64,000 nucleotides of DNA from Cercophora sp. LCS_1 (Eukaryota; Ascomycota; Sordariomycetes; Sordariales; Lasiosphaeriaceae): the NCBI GenBank assembly GCA_036250225.1, contig JAPZLL010000005.1, positions 186,001-250,000 of the forward strand. Reading direction: 5' to 3'. Both the position numbers and the translations under genes were made by a program. Positions 45,301-56,992 of the stretch are shown in pieces; the stretch's first letter is position 1, and each line of letters starts with the position of its first letter. The notes below the pieces were generated by a model. That model was not told where the DNA came from, ran no database searches, and saw only the letters and a program-made list of their open reading frames with translations.

Positions 45301-48300
45301 CACTCGTTTGCCTCAAGGAAGTGAGCGAGATATTAAGACGTTAAAGCATCAAGATTGCGACCAGATTGCGGGTATTGTTACTAAAATTATACCCATGGGG
45401 CTGATCCTTGTCACCCCTCCTGGGTGTCATATCTTGGAGGGGTTTGTGGTTTCAAACTCAATGTTACCGTCGTGGAGACAACGAAGCTAACTCAATGACA
45501 GCCATGCTCCCCAGTTCTCTCAGGCTGCTCGGCGAGATGGGATGGACTGGCGGCAGCAGTGGTGGTGGTGGCATGGCCCGCGACGCAGGCACTTGGCCCC
45601 TCTCGAGTTGCAATCCACCAAATATGCGGGAGTTTCAGCCGAGGCATTCTACGGACGACAGCACGTTTGCGCGTTGCGTCCCGCTCTGATGGCGACGATG
45701 AGAAGGGGGAAAAGGCTTGCCACGGGGATGGGCCGCGACGCTGCCGTCGCGGCAAACCACTCAATGACCGACACTTGTTGGATACGAGGACTTCTGCTGT
45801 GACTCGGATGCTGCGCCAAAATCAATACCTTTCATGCGCTTGCTGCCGTGCTGCTGCCGCGCTCACTAGGAACATGCGCATCCGTTAAACGCGGGGGTGT
45901 GCTCAGATCGAAGGACATGGGAAGAGAAGACACACGCGCCAAATTGCATGAGGGATTCCCCCTGTCTACAGCCCCTTCATTGGCCCTCAAGCCGTGAGAC
46001 TTGGACTCGCTTCACTCGGTTCACACGCTTCATCACCACACCCGCCGGCAATGATCTCCTGCCTGATTTCTCTGGTTGGCTGGCGGAGGCGGGGTCGGGG
46101 TTGACGGGATCAGGAATCCCAGCTTGCTCTGGTGGTCAGCTCCACCCTGGCTCACTTCCCAGTGCATCAGACCAAAGAAACTTGGCCCAAGATCTGTGTG
46201 GGTGCCGTTGGCAGATGGGAACAGAAATCCACATGGGAGCTAGCTATTCTAGGTGTTGGCGGGTCTGCAAGTTGGGCGAGATTCCTGACTGGCGACTCTG
46301 TTGCCCTCGTGCTGCAGGGGACTGATGAAGAGAGCGGGAGCGAGGGGAGGCTCGTCTCGTTATGGTATGCATGCCATCGTGAACTGGACCAAAGTCTGGC
46401 ACGCATGCACACAAACGGGCCATCTGCGACAGTAGTCGATGCTGGTCATCCTCGACACCCTGGCAAATCACAGCGACGGGCGGCCGCACCTTTAACGCGC
46501 CCCACCTATACATGGGGGCTGGAATGCCTCGCAGCTCCTTCTAGACGGTCCAAGTCCCGCGAGGATGGTTATATCCCTACTCGGATGATTTCGAGGCCGA
46601 TTTAGACTGAATCTTGTTGGTCGCGCCCTTTTCCAGATCTTAGTTTGGGCGACCAAATGTGCTCCGAAGGATTAGCGAAAATGGCAACGGCATCGCGAGT
46701 AGTTTTTAGCAAGATGCAGACCCGTGCGTGAGGCCTGCAGCTTTACCAACCAGCCATTGCACATGGGCGTCGATTGTTTTTGGCTCCACCAAGGCCGCAA
46801 AGACCGGTCTCAGAAGGCAGGCTCACACCTGCCTGGTGGGAAGACCGTTGTGACACGGCGGAACGACAGACGACAGCCGCTGATGCGCATGTCATCAAAA
46901 CACAATAAGCAATATGTGAGGTGTATTTGGTACCTAGCGAACAAGACTCCAGTCTCCTCCGAGTCATCCCGTCGTGCTTGCATGGTGCCTTAGCCGCCAT
47001 GAGCGAACCCGTTGACAAGAGTCGACAAGGAGTGGGCTATTTCCAAGCACCCCGCGGCTCGGTCGCTTGTCTGCCCAACTGTCGATGATGGATCGCCAGA
47101 GGAGGCCAATGCGAATCGTGTTAGAACTACCGTTGACCGACGGCAGCGGGGCCTGTTTGTGCCGCAAATCGACAGCTGAGAGACCGGATGTTGGTGTTTA
47201 CAGACCGACCACCGCAGTGGCCGGCTTGCATGCCGACAAGCCGCACCTGGGAGAGCACAGAGCACAGATTCCCCTTGGGCGGGGAAATGGGAGAAAGAGG
47301 AGCGAGATGGGTGGTGATGAAGCCGGGGCTAGCGCGCGGTGTTGAAGTGATGAGATGATGTTGCTGCTGGATGTTCCTCGCTGGCTCGTCTCGTCACTTT
47401 CGTAGGCTGTGGGGACTTGATCCCTGTCACCGTCCAAACAAGGGTCTGCAAATGCCTGGCCCGGCCGCTCATCACCACGGGAGGGAAAGACCATCCGCTG
47501 TTGTTCACAGCTTCCCCAAAGGTGGCGTGCGGACCCCTGCGCCAACACAAGGTGCGAAGCGACAGCAGCGAGGTACCGGTACAAGATCGATTCGGGTGAG
47601 CAGACTCGGCCAGACGCCGTGCCGCCCAATCGTGCGCGTGTTTCCCGGTCCCCTCCTGGGCTTAGCGACCAAGGTCCGCCGGCAGCACATCGTGTCCAGT
47701 GGAGCTCCTGCACGGTATATTGTATTGTACAAGGTCGAGCGTCGCCCACTTTGAGCCCTTGCTCGCATGCGTGCATGGTGTTTGCTGCCCACACTGTCAA
47801 GGCTCCGTCGCCGTTGTAGCGGCAGGAAAACGAAGACGAGAAGAAAGACCTCGCGCTCTTTCTTCCGCTGTCTGCATCTTGACCTTTTCCCACCCGGACG
47901 CTACCGCAGACATACATCGCATCCCGTCACGTTTGCGACGCCTTGCTTTGCCTGCCCGGTCTTGGCCGCCACACCCCAGTCTGCCCGGCTACCCGCTACC
48001 CGCGAAGTCTGTGTGACCTGGTACATCCCCCCCAGCCGCCCCGAAGACCTTGACGCTCGCCCGCTGCGGTCGGTCACCTTTCTGCAGCCGCTCAGGTACT
48101 TGATGAGAACAGCGCCGACCTCGACTTTGTCATCCTTCTCCCTTGATCACTTTCACCGATTTCGTGCCGTCGGTTGCCGTCGTCTGTCGAGCGCGTTCAT
48201 CTGTAGACGACGAGCCGTCGAGCCTTTCCACCGCAATCTGGAATCTAATCCGAGTACATACAAACAGCGCTCTACGCCGCGTACCGATTTCTCAGCTTGG

Positions 48301-48701
48301 CCACAGCTTTGCTCCTCGCCTTTTTTTTTTCAACAGGCGCAGCAAAGCGTAATCGCGCGTCAAAAAAAGGCAAGCGCCACAATTTGCGACCTCATCGTCC
48401 ACCTCGAAGACTTCGATATCGCGGGCGCCGTTTGGATCTTGCCGCCTGGTCGGATACCGCGAAGAGAAGACTTGTTGGGTTTCGTTTTGTGGCTTTGTCC
48501 AACAGTTTCTGCCGGGGGCAGAACAAAATTCGACAAACCCGGCATTTGTCTCCCGCGCCGCGCAAATCAGATATCCTCACGCAGCGGCCGATTTATGTGT
48601 CTCTGACGTGTCATACGGTGCAGGACACTGAACCATTGTCGTTTCCTTGAAGCTCGCCATCGATCCGAAAAGCGTCGCCAGCACCTTCATTTTTGCAGCG
48701 C

Positions 48702-48729
48702 CCGACAGCCGACAACCGACAGCCGACAG
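48702..48729. repeat. Minisatellite, 4 x 7 nt
   Basis: Four consecutive ccgacag-type units, the second with one change, about 0.9 kb upstream of the Zn2Cys6-acetyltransferase start. Confidence 0.8.
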
Positions 48730-49639
48730 CCGCGGAAGCAAGGGCAAGAGTGAGCAGCGAGTGAGGGACGAAGAATCATCGATTGATTCTGCAGTGGGAT
48801 TCAGGAACTCACCGCATCGCGCCCACCGCCCAAGGATTGGCGATAACTCAACTTCTGGTCGCTGCGGCAAGCCTAAGGGCACAGGGCACCACACGCCAGG
48901 CCTGTCAGTGCCAGCGCTAGCGCAGTCGACGAAGCCAAGCCCGCGCGGCTTCGCAAGACCTGAACTGGACAGACGCGAAAAAAAGGCCCCATCCCCGTCT
49001 TTCGATTCGGACTGGCGCATCTTCTCTAAAAAAAAAAAAAAAAAACCTGCAGGCTGATCACACTTTGGTAACGCTTGATTCACCACGATTGACAAGAGCC
49101 GGCGAGGGTCTTTGCGTGGTCAACCGCTCCACGGCCAGTGGCCAGTTCAGCACGAGTCCCGGAACCAGCACCGGGCCGTCGCATATCGCCGGTTCGCACC
49201 GCCCGCACAGTCCTTGCTTGGACTTGCTCACAACCCGAATTTGGCTTTTCGCCCTTTTCAGGCATTTCATTCATTTATCTCCCACAGCTGAGGCTCCGGT
49301 CCAAAGTTGCCACAACCCGCGATCCGCAAACTCACGCGCGGTGAAGCTTGACGCTGCTTATTACCGCTGCTCCCCGCTCGTCGTCGCTTTACGCCACCAC
49401 GGACGCTTCGTCACCTCCAGCCTGCCGAGCAAGAGCAGGCGTTTCAGGCTCACAACTTTTTTGCGGGGGATCCGCATCCGAATCCGCATCCGCCATTTTG
49501 CTCAGCTGTCGTCGACTTGCTGACAACATTTTTGTCTCTGCCCGCCTTCAACCTTGCGCCACAGCTCAACGCGCCCGGCTTCGTGGTCGCGCTCGATCTG
49601 GAGCAACGACAGTGCACTAATCAAAACCCAAAATCTCGA

Positions 49640-51809
49640 ATGAAGATGGCCACGTTTACCGCCCTTAACGGGGGCTCACCCAAGGCCACAGACGGAATCA
49701 ACGGCGCGACTGAATTCGAAAGAGCGAATGGACAGACCCCAAACGGCGAGGCCAGAACAGCTGCCGAGCCATCAGCAAACCAAATGGACCGAGAGGGCTG
49801 GACAGGTGGCCCAAGTCACGACAGGTTACCGTATTCCTCGGGCGGCTATCCAGAGAACGAGAATCCCAACAAGCGCAAGCGCGCTTCGTCAGACTCGCCA
49901 CGAAGAGAGCACCAGCCATCGCCACTTGAGCGTCCAGACGGTCAAGGGTTACATCGGCCTCAGTCAGAATCACGTGACCGAGATCGATACGGGACGCCGC
50001 AAAAGGACGGCTACCGGGGAGGTTACGGCGACGAAGGGCGCGAAGGCAGCGAGCATTGGCACCAGTCTCACCAGAGGGACGAGCGGAATTCCAGCTACGA
50101 GGGGCCCTATTCAGCCGGCCCTGTTTCCGCACAGTCTGACGAGCGGGAGCTGGGCGAGTCGCTGAGGAGGGCAACGAGTGACTACGGTGGTCAAAACTCC
50201 GACGGCGAAGACCAGGGCTACTCGGGGCCATATACCCCTGAGCATCGACGAGACGGCGTGATCCAGTCAGACCCCAAGAAGAGGAAGCGCAACTTTAGCA
50301 ACCGCACTAAGACGGGCTGCTTAACGTGCAGGAAGCGAAAGAAGAAGTGCGATGAGGGAAAACCCGAATGTAAGTTATGCATTGATGTTTTTGGCCTGGC
50401 CAGAAGATGGATCCACGAACTGTGCCCAGCTGCGGTGCTGACATTCCGCGCAGGTAGCAACTGTATTCGAGGAGGATTCGTCTGCGCCGGTTACCCGCCG
50501 CAGCGTGGGACGTGGCCTAAGCCTGAGAGCAAACCAGCGCAGGTGAACATTGAATCCAAGGATCCAAACTACGTGCCCCCTGGCGCGTATGGGATGCCAA
50601 ACCCGCAGCATCAGCAGCCGCCGTACGGAAATCCGCCCATGCTCCACCCATCCAAGCGGGATCCTGTCGCATATAACCGGTCCCAGCCCTCGCTACGCAT
50701 CACGCCTCCTCAGGGCCGGCCGCTGCACAGTGACGACGATAGGCCAACAGCCTCCACCATCCCGAGTGCGTCTGTAGGTACCCCCGACAACAAGCTCTCG
50801 GCCCTGTCGTATGCGACGTCGGCAACTGCCAACGTATTCCCTACACCTGTCAGCGCAGCGCCGACGACGGCTTTCTCGGACCGCACACCAAAAGAGTACC
50901 AACGCGTCCCACCGCTGCACGATCTCACCAGGACCGAACCTGATCATCAGGGGGCGCCTCCCCAGAGTGCGGTCCAGACGCAGCCTCCTTACAGTCTCCA
51001 CGGCAACCGCACCAACACTCCTCCCAATCCCACCATCATGACCTCGCAGCCTCCTTCCAACAGCGTGCAGGCCACCGCTCAGTTGGCTCTGTCTCACACG
51101 CAGTTTCCCTCTGATAGGCCACGTCGGGAAAAGGAGGAGATGCTTGGTTGTCGTCCCTACTACCCCTTCGACAAGGAGCTCGTTCTGGAGCGCGAGAGGT
51201 GTAACGCTGCTTGCTGGCGATTCAACAACTCGACCAATCCCAACATCGGCGTGTCACCAGGCGAGCGCGCAAGGTTATTCCGCGACATCTTGCATCCTCG
51301 GGAGGGTGTCCATCTTTCTCCCACAGCCTTGTCGCCCGTGACGAGAACGGGTGTCGTTGGGGAGAACGCTGTGGTGGAAGCGCCGTTCAACTGCGATTAT
51401 GGCTACAACATCCAGATCGGAAATAACGTGTCGATCGGCCGGAACTGTTTGATCAACGACGTGTGCGAAGTGCGCATCGGAAACAACGTCATCATCAGCC
51501 CCAACGTGTGCATCTACACGGGCACTTGCAGCACCGATCCCCGACGTCGGGCAGGCAACAGTGGGACGCAATACGGAAAGCCCGTCGTCATCGAGGATGA
51601 CGTGTGGATCGCGGCAAACGTGGTCATCCTCCCAGGAGTCAGAATCGGCAGAGGCTCAACGATTGGCGCCGGTTCTGTCATTACAAGGGTATGTTCCAGC
51701 ACAATTCCGCCCCAAAAACAGCATGCTAACGTATTTACAGGATGTCGCCACATACAGTATTTATATGGGACAGAAGGCAGTCCACCGCAGAGGCATCTCA
51801 TACATTTAA
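49640..51809 (+). CDS. Zn(II)2Cys6 domain fused to a maltose O-acetyltransferase-like domain
   Basis: Three exons (49640-50369, 50454-51688, 51741-51809) give 677 residues. Residues 1-220 are disordered and polar. A perfect fungal binuclear zinc cluster follows: Cys227, 230, 237, 244, 247 and 254, spaced C-x2-C-x6-C-x6-C-x2-C-x6-C and preceded by KKRKRNF. The 84-nt intron falls inside it and splicing is needed to complete it. After a Pro/Thr/Gln-rich linker comes a maltose-acetyltransferase N-domain (about 468-525) and a left-handed beta-helix of hexapeptide repeats (about 540-655) ending DVATYSIYMGQKAV. The expected catalytic His region reads YTGTCSTDP, with Cys602 where bacterial enzymes have His. 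It is likely a nuclear protein; whether it acetylates anything is open. The second Met (residue 3) is an alternative start. Confidence 0.9.
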
Positions 51810-52218
51810 CCGTGGTGCGGGAATTGGTCGACGCGTTTTCACTTCGTCATCTTTCTGCTCCTATGATACCCAGTATAATTGGCTTTGTAACAAGAATATG
51901 CTTGTACGACCTGCCTTTGGCCATGTCTGAGCTGGTGGTGCTACTGTTTCATTTTCACGGCGCAGAGGAGAGCAGCGGGGGTTTGACAAAACAGTCAGGT
52001 ACCGAAAGAGCTCTGGCAGCTGCGTGTCACGACTGGGAGTAGCTGGAGATTTTAATGTCCCGGGGATGGAAAAGAGTGGGGGATCTTGTCTTCGGGGCCG
52101 GTTTACCTCGTTTTACATACTCTTGTGTCCCGATGCGACTAGTAAATAGGCCCGGGAGGAAAGAGCGTTCTTTTTGTTTCTCATGCTCGTTTTTTTTTCC
52201 TTTGCCCTCGTTTTTTTT

Positions 52219-52220
<2 letters not shown>

Positions 52221-52251
<31 letters not shown>

Positions 52252-52301
52252 GGGGGGGGGGGGGGGGGGTTTCGGGTTTATTTGGTAATTTNNNNNNNNN
52301 N

Positions 52302-52352
<51 letters not shown>
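52221..52352. other. Assembly gap bounded by homopolymers
   Basis: A T-run (52221-52250) and a G-run (52251-52269) precede ten Ns (52292-52301), and a run of 51 C (52302-52352) follows. Ten Ns are a placeholder, so the true length is unknown. Confidence 0.95.
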
Positions 52353-52354
<2 letters not shown>

Positions 52355-52790
52355 GGTCATTCGGAAATGTCTCGATGCGGCGCCGGGCGGTACATACATG
52401 TCATCTTCATTCTTCATAGCGATACGGCCGGAAGGGAATGGAGCGGTGCAACTCGATTTTTTATTATGAAGATTCGGCGCGGCGCTTGATGGCTGGCTGT
52501 TGATGATTATTATTATTACTAGCGTTTATTTATCCTTGGCTAGAATAATGGACCGCATATGAAAGCACTCTTTTTGACTTTGATCTTTGCATTGTCTTGG
52601 TCGTGTTGGTGCCTGCTTTGCTGTCAGATGGTGATGATTTGTGGTGGGTAGGTTGCAGATTTTCGAAATTGAACTTTGTGTGCTTTGTTAACTTTGCCCC
52701 TTTTTTGACACTCCTCGTTTGTGCATTTGTTAGTCGGGGTCAATGGCATTGTTTTTTTTTTTTTTATTAACAACCAATGACAAACGTTTT

Positions 52791-52826
52791 GCTGTTGTTG
52801 TTGCTGTTGTTGTTGCTGTTGTTGTT
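52791..52826. repeat. Tandem repeat, 3 x 12 nt
   Basis: Three exact copies of gctgttgttgtt. Confidence 0.9.
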
Positions 52827-52839
52827 CCGGTCACCTACG

Positions 52840-52855
52840 CAGGCAGGCAGGCAGG
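52840..52855. repeat. Tetranucleotide repeat (cagg)4
   Basis: Four copies of cagg, just after the 12-nt repeat. Confidence 0.85.
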
Positions 52856-53743
52856 CCGGTCTGCTGGTCGGTCGGCCATCTATATGGTGACATAAACAAC
52901 ATGGAAAGCATAACATGTCCGATCCGAAACCGCCGCTTGTACGCCCTGAGAATTTTGAGGAGTTGCGTGTTGTTGTATCGCTACTTGGGCCCCGTGGCCG
53001 GTCTGGTCTAGACCCACCGTGGCCCGGGCCTGCATCGTCACGGCCGGCAGGAGGAGGCCTGAGGGGCGAGGAATTGCTTGGCCCCCCAAGGGATGGCCGT
53101 GCCGGGTCGGACCGGGCGAGACCGGTTTTGGGTGAGATGAAAGGTTTATACATAATGGACTGTTGCGCTTCGGAGGGAGGAAGGGTTTCAGTCTCAGGGT
53201 GGAAATAGCATGAGGGCCATCGGTTGGTGAGGGGAGAGGGCGGGGTGAGAAGGGGTGGTGTTGATCATGGCAGTGTGAACAGATGCGGCATGCATGTTAA
53301 AAGCTAGTTGAGATGGTGTTTATTGGCAGTATTGTATAGCAATGGAAACTGATATATAAAGCTCACATGTGGCTTTGAATTCGGGTAGAAAACGGAATGA
53401 GACTACGATTTGAGCCTGTTGGAGCCGCGATTTAACACAATCCCTTCCATATTTTTTGCATAGCTCATTCCTGTTTCTTTTGCGGAATTAAATCACCCTC
53501 TTCATGTTAAGATCCATCGTTGTTGTGGTAATATACATATTTCGTGGTAGTCAAGATGTTGGGAGAAGCGCGCAACATCCGGCAACAGAAGAGATCATGA
53601 TCACTTGTCAAAGACCCCAAAAACCAGGCAAGGCCAAACCTCAGCATTGTCCGTAATGTATTGTACACCAGTCATACAGTCATAAACTAGCTAAGCTACA
53701 CAGACCATTTGTCGGCCTTTGAACAACACGCATTTCATGCCAG

Positions 53744-55621
53744 CTACTTTTTCTGCCTCTTTGCGCTCTTGTCACTTGTTGTGCTCAGAACACTGGCACT
53801 CCGTTTATGCGCACCACTACTTCCAGGCCTCGCCCCCAGCTTGTCCTTATCACTATCAGCTTGGTCTGCTTTGCCCTCGGATGCCTCCCCTCCACCGCTT
53901 CGGGTACTGGGCCTTGAGCCAGGAGCCGGCGCACTCGCCTCTCCATTTTGGACTACCTTCTCTTCCTTGGCAGCTTTGTCATCCGAGCTCACTGCCTTTT
54001 CATCACCCTTTTTAGTCCCATTCGGGATGCTCTTCTCGCCACTTGACTTCTCGGCCTCGGGATCGGGCTTGATGCCCCTAGTCTTGGCGATCTCGGCCCA
54101 TTTCGCCTCCTCCACCTTGACCTCGCCATCCAGTCTGTCACTGGCCTTTCTAAGGTCAACGAGTTTGATAACAGCAGTCCAAAGTTGCTCGAACTGCTGC
54201 GTTACCAAGGCTGTCGGCATGACAAGGCGGGACGGGATATCGAGCTCGCTAAGCACGTTGGTGATGCGCTGTTGCTGCTGGCCTGATTTGTGACTGAAAA
54301 GTTTGTTAATCTTTTCATATCGGAAGGTTGGCCCGCTACCAAGACGCTCGTGATACGAAACACCATACGTCTGCTCCTCCAATGGGGTGAGCTTGCGTCG
54401 TTCCGGTTGCTGGGTACCCTTCTTCTTGTTGGCCAGGGATGCTGGCTCCACTGGGGTTGCCGGCGTTCCCGTAATAGAATCACGATGCCCTGCCACGGAT
54501 GCAGCGATACTTTCGCGCCGGTTCGGGGCGGCCTCGGATATCGCGCTTCCTGGGACAGCACTCGCTGGGCTGACGCCGTCCCCGGGACCCATAATGCTCT
54601 TTCGTTTTTTCGACTTGTCGACATTCATGAGGTTTTGCAAGAGCGACTGGAGGCCTGCCGAGCTCTTGAAGGCGTTGATGTCCGAATCCGTGGCTGGGTA
54701 GTCCAGCCTGTTGTAGAGCTCCCGACGTTCTTCGTTGAACCGCTCTGTGCGCGCGAGGATGCGTTTGATCTCCAGAAGCAAGGACTCTTCTTCACGAGCC
54801 TCGTCCTTGGACCTCTTCATCGTGTTGAGCGCAAATTCCTTTCGGGCTTGCTCTTGGCTGGGGTTGAAGTTCTGCATCATTTCGAACAGCTCGAATTCTG
54901 ATCGCGTCATGTATTGCGCGGGTTTCTGAACAGCCATCATTTTTGCCGCCACCTCGTAGTACCGAGCCTTCAGGTCCTCCATCGTCCGCTCTTTGGGTGC
55001 CGGCATCACGGCCATGTTCGTGTCGCCAGCAGGGTCTCCCGGAGGTGCTTTAGGTGTGAATTCGTACCGGTCCCAAATGATCGTCCACCGAAGGTCATAT
55101 TCCTGAGCAAGCTCCAGCAGATAGTCTGTTTCCTCCTTCGTCCAGTCCTCATTCTCCAAGTTTGACGTGTACTGGTCTTCGCTGTACTGTGGTACTTGCA
55201 CGCGCACATTGTACTTGGCGAATGCAGAGTCCTCCATTTTCTCGACCTCTTGAGCTCCAGCTGGCGCGCCTTCGGACGGCTTGGACTCGCCGTCCTGTAC
55301 TTGCTCCAGGGCTTCCCCGCCATCCGACTTTCGTTTCCAATGTCGCAAGACAAGCGCGCCACTGTCTCCTCGTGCCGAGTTGACAAATGGGTTCAGCTCC
55401 CAACGCGCGGCGGGCTTGCGACTAGCATAGCGCCGCTTCTTAAAGAAAGACACCTCTGGAACGATAGCAATGGGGTTGTCACCCCCAAGGTTCTGAACTT
55501 CTCGCGCAAGACCTTTCAGGTTTGGTCGGGGAGCATTCGTCTTTTGCTTTTTGGTTGGCCGAGGCCCGGCGCCGTTGTCGGAAGGTAGGTTGAGCACATC
55601 GCGAAGGTCGTGGGAGGTCAT
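53744..55621 (-). CDS. SWC4: SWR1-complex / NuA4 subunit SWC4 (DMAP1 homologue)
   Basis: A single exon of 625 residues starting MTSHDLRDVLNLPS. Swc4 is shared by the SWR1 remodeller, which deposits H2A.Z, and the NuA4 histone acetyltransferase. The N-terminal motif LRDVLNLP and the block VPEVSFFKKRRYASRKPAARWELNPF are characteristic. A SANT/Myb-like segment with W-x-EETDYLLELAQEYDLRWTIIWDRY lies at about 165-195, followed by the DMAP1 region (about 240-480). The tail is Lys/Glu/Ala/Ser-rich. The frame is open upstream of the chosen Met, but that part lacks similarity to the family. The gene is divergent from the p24 gene. Confidence 0.93.
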   Translation of the reverse strand: MTSHDLRDVLNLPSDNGAGPRPTKKQKTNAPRPNLKGLAREVQNLGGDNPIAIVPEVSFFKKRRYASRKPAARWELNPFVNSARGDSGALVLRHWKRKSDGGEALEQVQDGESKPSEGAPAGAQEVEKMEDSAFAKYNVRVQVPQYSEDQYTSNLENEDWTKEETDYLLELAQEYDLRWTIIWDRYEFTPKAPPGDPAGDTNMAVMPAPKERTMEDLKARYYEVAAKMMAVQKPAQYMTRSEFELFEMMQNFNPSQEQARKEFALNTMKRSKDEAREEESLLLEIKRILARTERFNEERRELYNRLDYPATDSDINAFKSSAGLQSLLQNLMNVDKSKKRKSIMGPGDGVSPASAVPGSAISEAAPNRRESIAASVAGHRDSITGTPATPVEPASLANKKKGTQQPERRKLTPLEEQTYGVSYHERLGSGPTFRYEKINKLFSHKSGQQQQRITNVLSELDIPSRLVMPTALVTQQFEQLWTAVIKLVDLRKASDRLDGEVKVEEAKWAEIAKTRGIKPDPEAEKSSGEKSIPNGTKKGDEKAVSSDDKAAKEEKVVQNGEASAPAPGSRPSTRSGGGEASEGKADQADSDKDKLGARPGSSGAHKRSASVLSTTSDKSAKRQKK

Positions 55622-56205
55622 GGTGGGCGGGGTTGTGCTGGTGGTGCCGGGCGGGCTCTTCGAGTCGCGAGTTGGCAGCCGGTGGACCCGCTGAGCGCTG
55701 CGTCGCAAGCCAGATTGGGAGTGAGATGAGAAAGTGAATTCCGTCGGTCGGCGCAAAGTGCAATTAAAAGGAGACAATAAAACCACGAAGAATTAGTAAA
55801 ATCTCCTTTCTTGAGATGCAGAAGCGGCGTTGGGGGTAAAGGCTGATGAAAACGTCAATTTCACTACCACCCAAACGTTGCTGCTCGAGACGCGATTTTC
55901 TGCCGCGAGCACACCCTGGAAAGTTCAAACGCACGGACATATCGGCCCAAAATTTCTGTATCAGTCACGTGATACCGCTCAGCACCCCTGACAGCGGTTT
56001 TCCTGAACGTGGCAGCTTTGGGAGCTTGGCCCTGGCCATGCGACCAAGTTCCCTGAAGAAACAGCGACCATAAAGTCAAAGTTGCGCGAGACCGACACGG
56101 CAACTTTGTACGTTTCTAAATATCGACGGAACCCCTCGAGACCACATTACCCCAGCCCGCAATTGAGGATCATCCACCACTTCTCTCGTTGTCCATTCAG
56201 CCAAG
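55622..56205. promoter_or_regulatory. Shared divergent promoter, SWC4 and p24
   Basis: 584 nt between divergent ATGs. A palindromic-looking tcacgtga (55965-55972) contains the CACGTG E-box core. No gene was seen. Confidence 0.5.
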
Positions 56206-56992
56206 ATGAGGGCTCTCCTTCCGTTGCTCTCGCTGAGCGCCGTCGCCCAGGCCCTCTACTTCTACATCGAGGGCACCTCGCCCAAGTGCTTCTTTGAAGA
56301 GCTTCCACATGACACTCTAGTGGTTGGCCACTATACAGCTGAAGAGTACGACGAGAACAGGGGAGGGTGGTTTGAGCACGGCGGCATCAGCGTTTACATC
56401 TCGGTTGATGTTCGTCGCCCTGTCTTGTTTTGCCCCTTCCACGTTTCTGACAGCACTTCTAGGAAGTATTTGACAACGACCACCGGGTTGTCTCCCAGCG
56501 CGGAGGATCGAGCGGCAAGTTCACCTTCACAGCCACCGAGGCCGGCGACCACAAGATCTGCTTCACGCCGAGCTCCAACAGCGGTCGATCCAATTGGCTT
56601 TCCCTGTCGCACCCGAACGGGGGTATTCGCCTGACTCTGGACGTTGCCATTGGCGAGACGAGCGTTATTGAGAACTCGGACAAGGACAAGCTCGAGGATC
56701 TGGCTGGGCGCGTCAGGGACCTTAACGCCAGGTTGAATGATATCCGAAGAGAACAGGTCTTCCAGCGCGTAAGTCAATCGACTTCCTACCCCGGGCCTAC
56801 GGCTACCAAACAATCCTCATTGCTAACCGCATCCATGAACAGGAGCGCGAAGCCGAGTTCCGTGACCAGTCCGAGAGCACCAATGCCCGCGTTATCAGGT
56901 GGATTTTGATTCAGGTCACTGTTTTGGGCGTTACTTGCGCGTGGCAGCTCTCTCACCTGCGGTCTTTCTTCATCAAGCAGAAGCTTACATAG
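56206..56992 (+). CDS. p24-family ER-Golgi cargo receptor (Erp1/Erp5-like)
   Basis: Three exons (56206-56409, 56463-56768, 56843-56992) give 219 residues, normal for p24 proteins. Signal peptide 1-16 precedes a GOLD domain beginning LYFYIEGTSPKCFFEELPHDT, the pattern of the Erp1/p24-alpha branch. A membrane-proximal coiled coil (about 135-185) leads to one transmembrane helix (about 190-206). The cytosolic tail holds FF, a COPII-binding motif, and ends KQKLT, which fits the KXKXX COPI retrieval signal. The protein should cycle between ER and early Golgi. The first donor is GTTCGT, weaker than usual, but the joined frame is required for the GOLD domain. Confidence 0.9.

Larger units (their letters stand above)
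41070..49639. other. Gene-poor region, 8.6 kb
   Basis: Both strands have many reading frames of 60-280 codons, but these overlap, lack domains and have Arg/Ser/Pro-rich translations as expected from GC-rich noncoding DNA. I found no transposase, reverse transcriptase, tRNA or 5S rRNA. One weak candidate gene (41925-42388) is listed separately. The last 1 kb contains the leader of the Zn2Cys6-acetyltransferase gene, with a 17-nt A-run near 49,028-49,044 and a 4 x 7-nt minisatellite at 48702-48729. Confidence 0.5.
51810..53743. other. Intergenic, 1.9 kb with an assembly gap
   Basis: It holds 3' ends of the flanking convergent genes. Low-complexity tracts dominate: homopolymers around the gap, a T-run near 52,752, and two short tandem repeats at 52791-52855. 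No gene was seen. Confidence 0.5.

Noticed and set aside
47767..48606. 279-codon plus-strand frame upstream of the zinc-cluster gene
   Set aside because: Arg/Ser/Cys-rich translation without domain, and overlapping frames on both strands; more likely leader or intergenic DNA.
53709..54293. 194-codon plus-strand frame opposite SWC4
   Set aside because: Antisense shadow of the low-complexity SWC4 tail.
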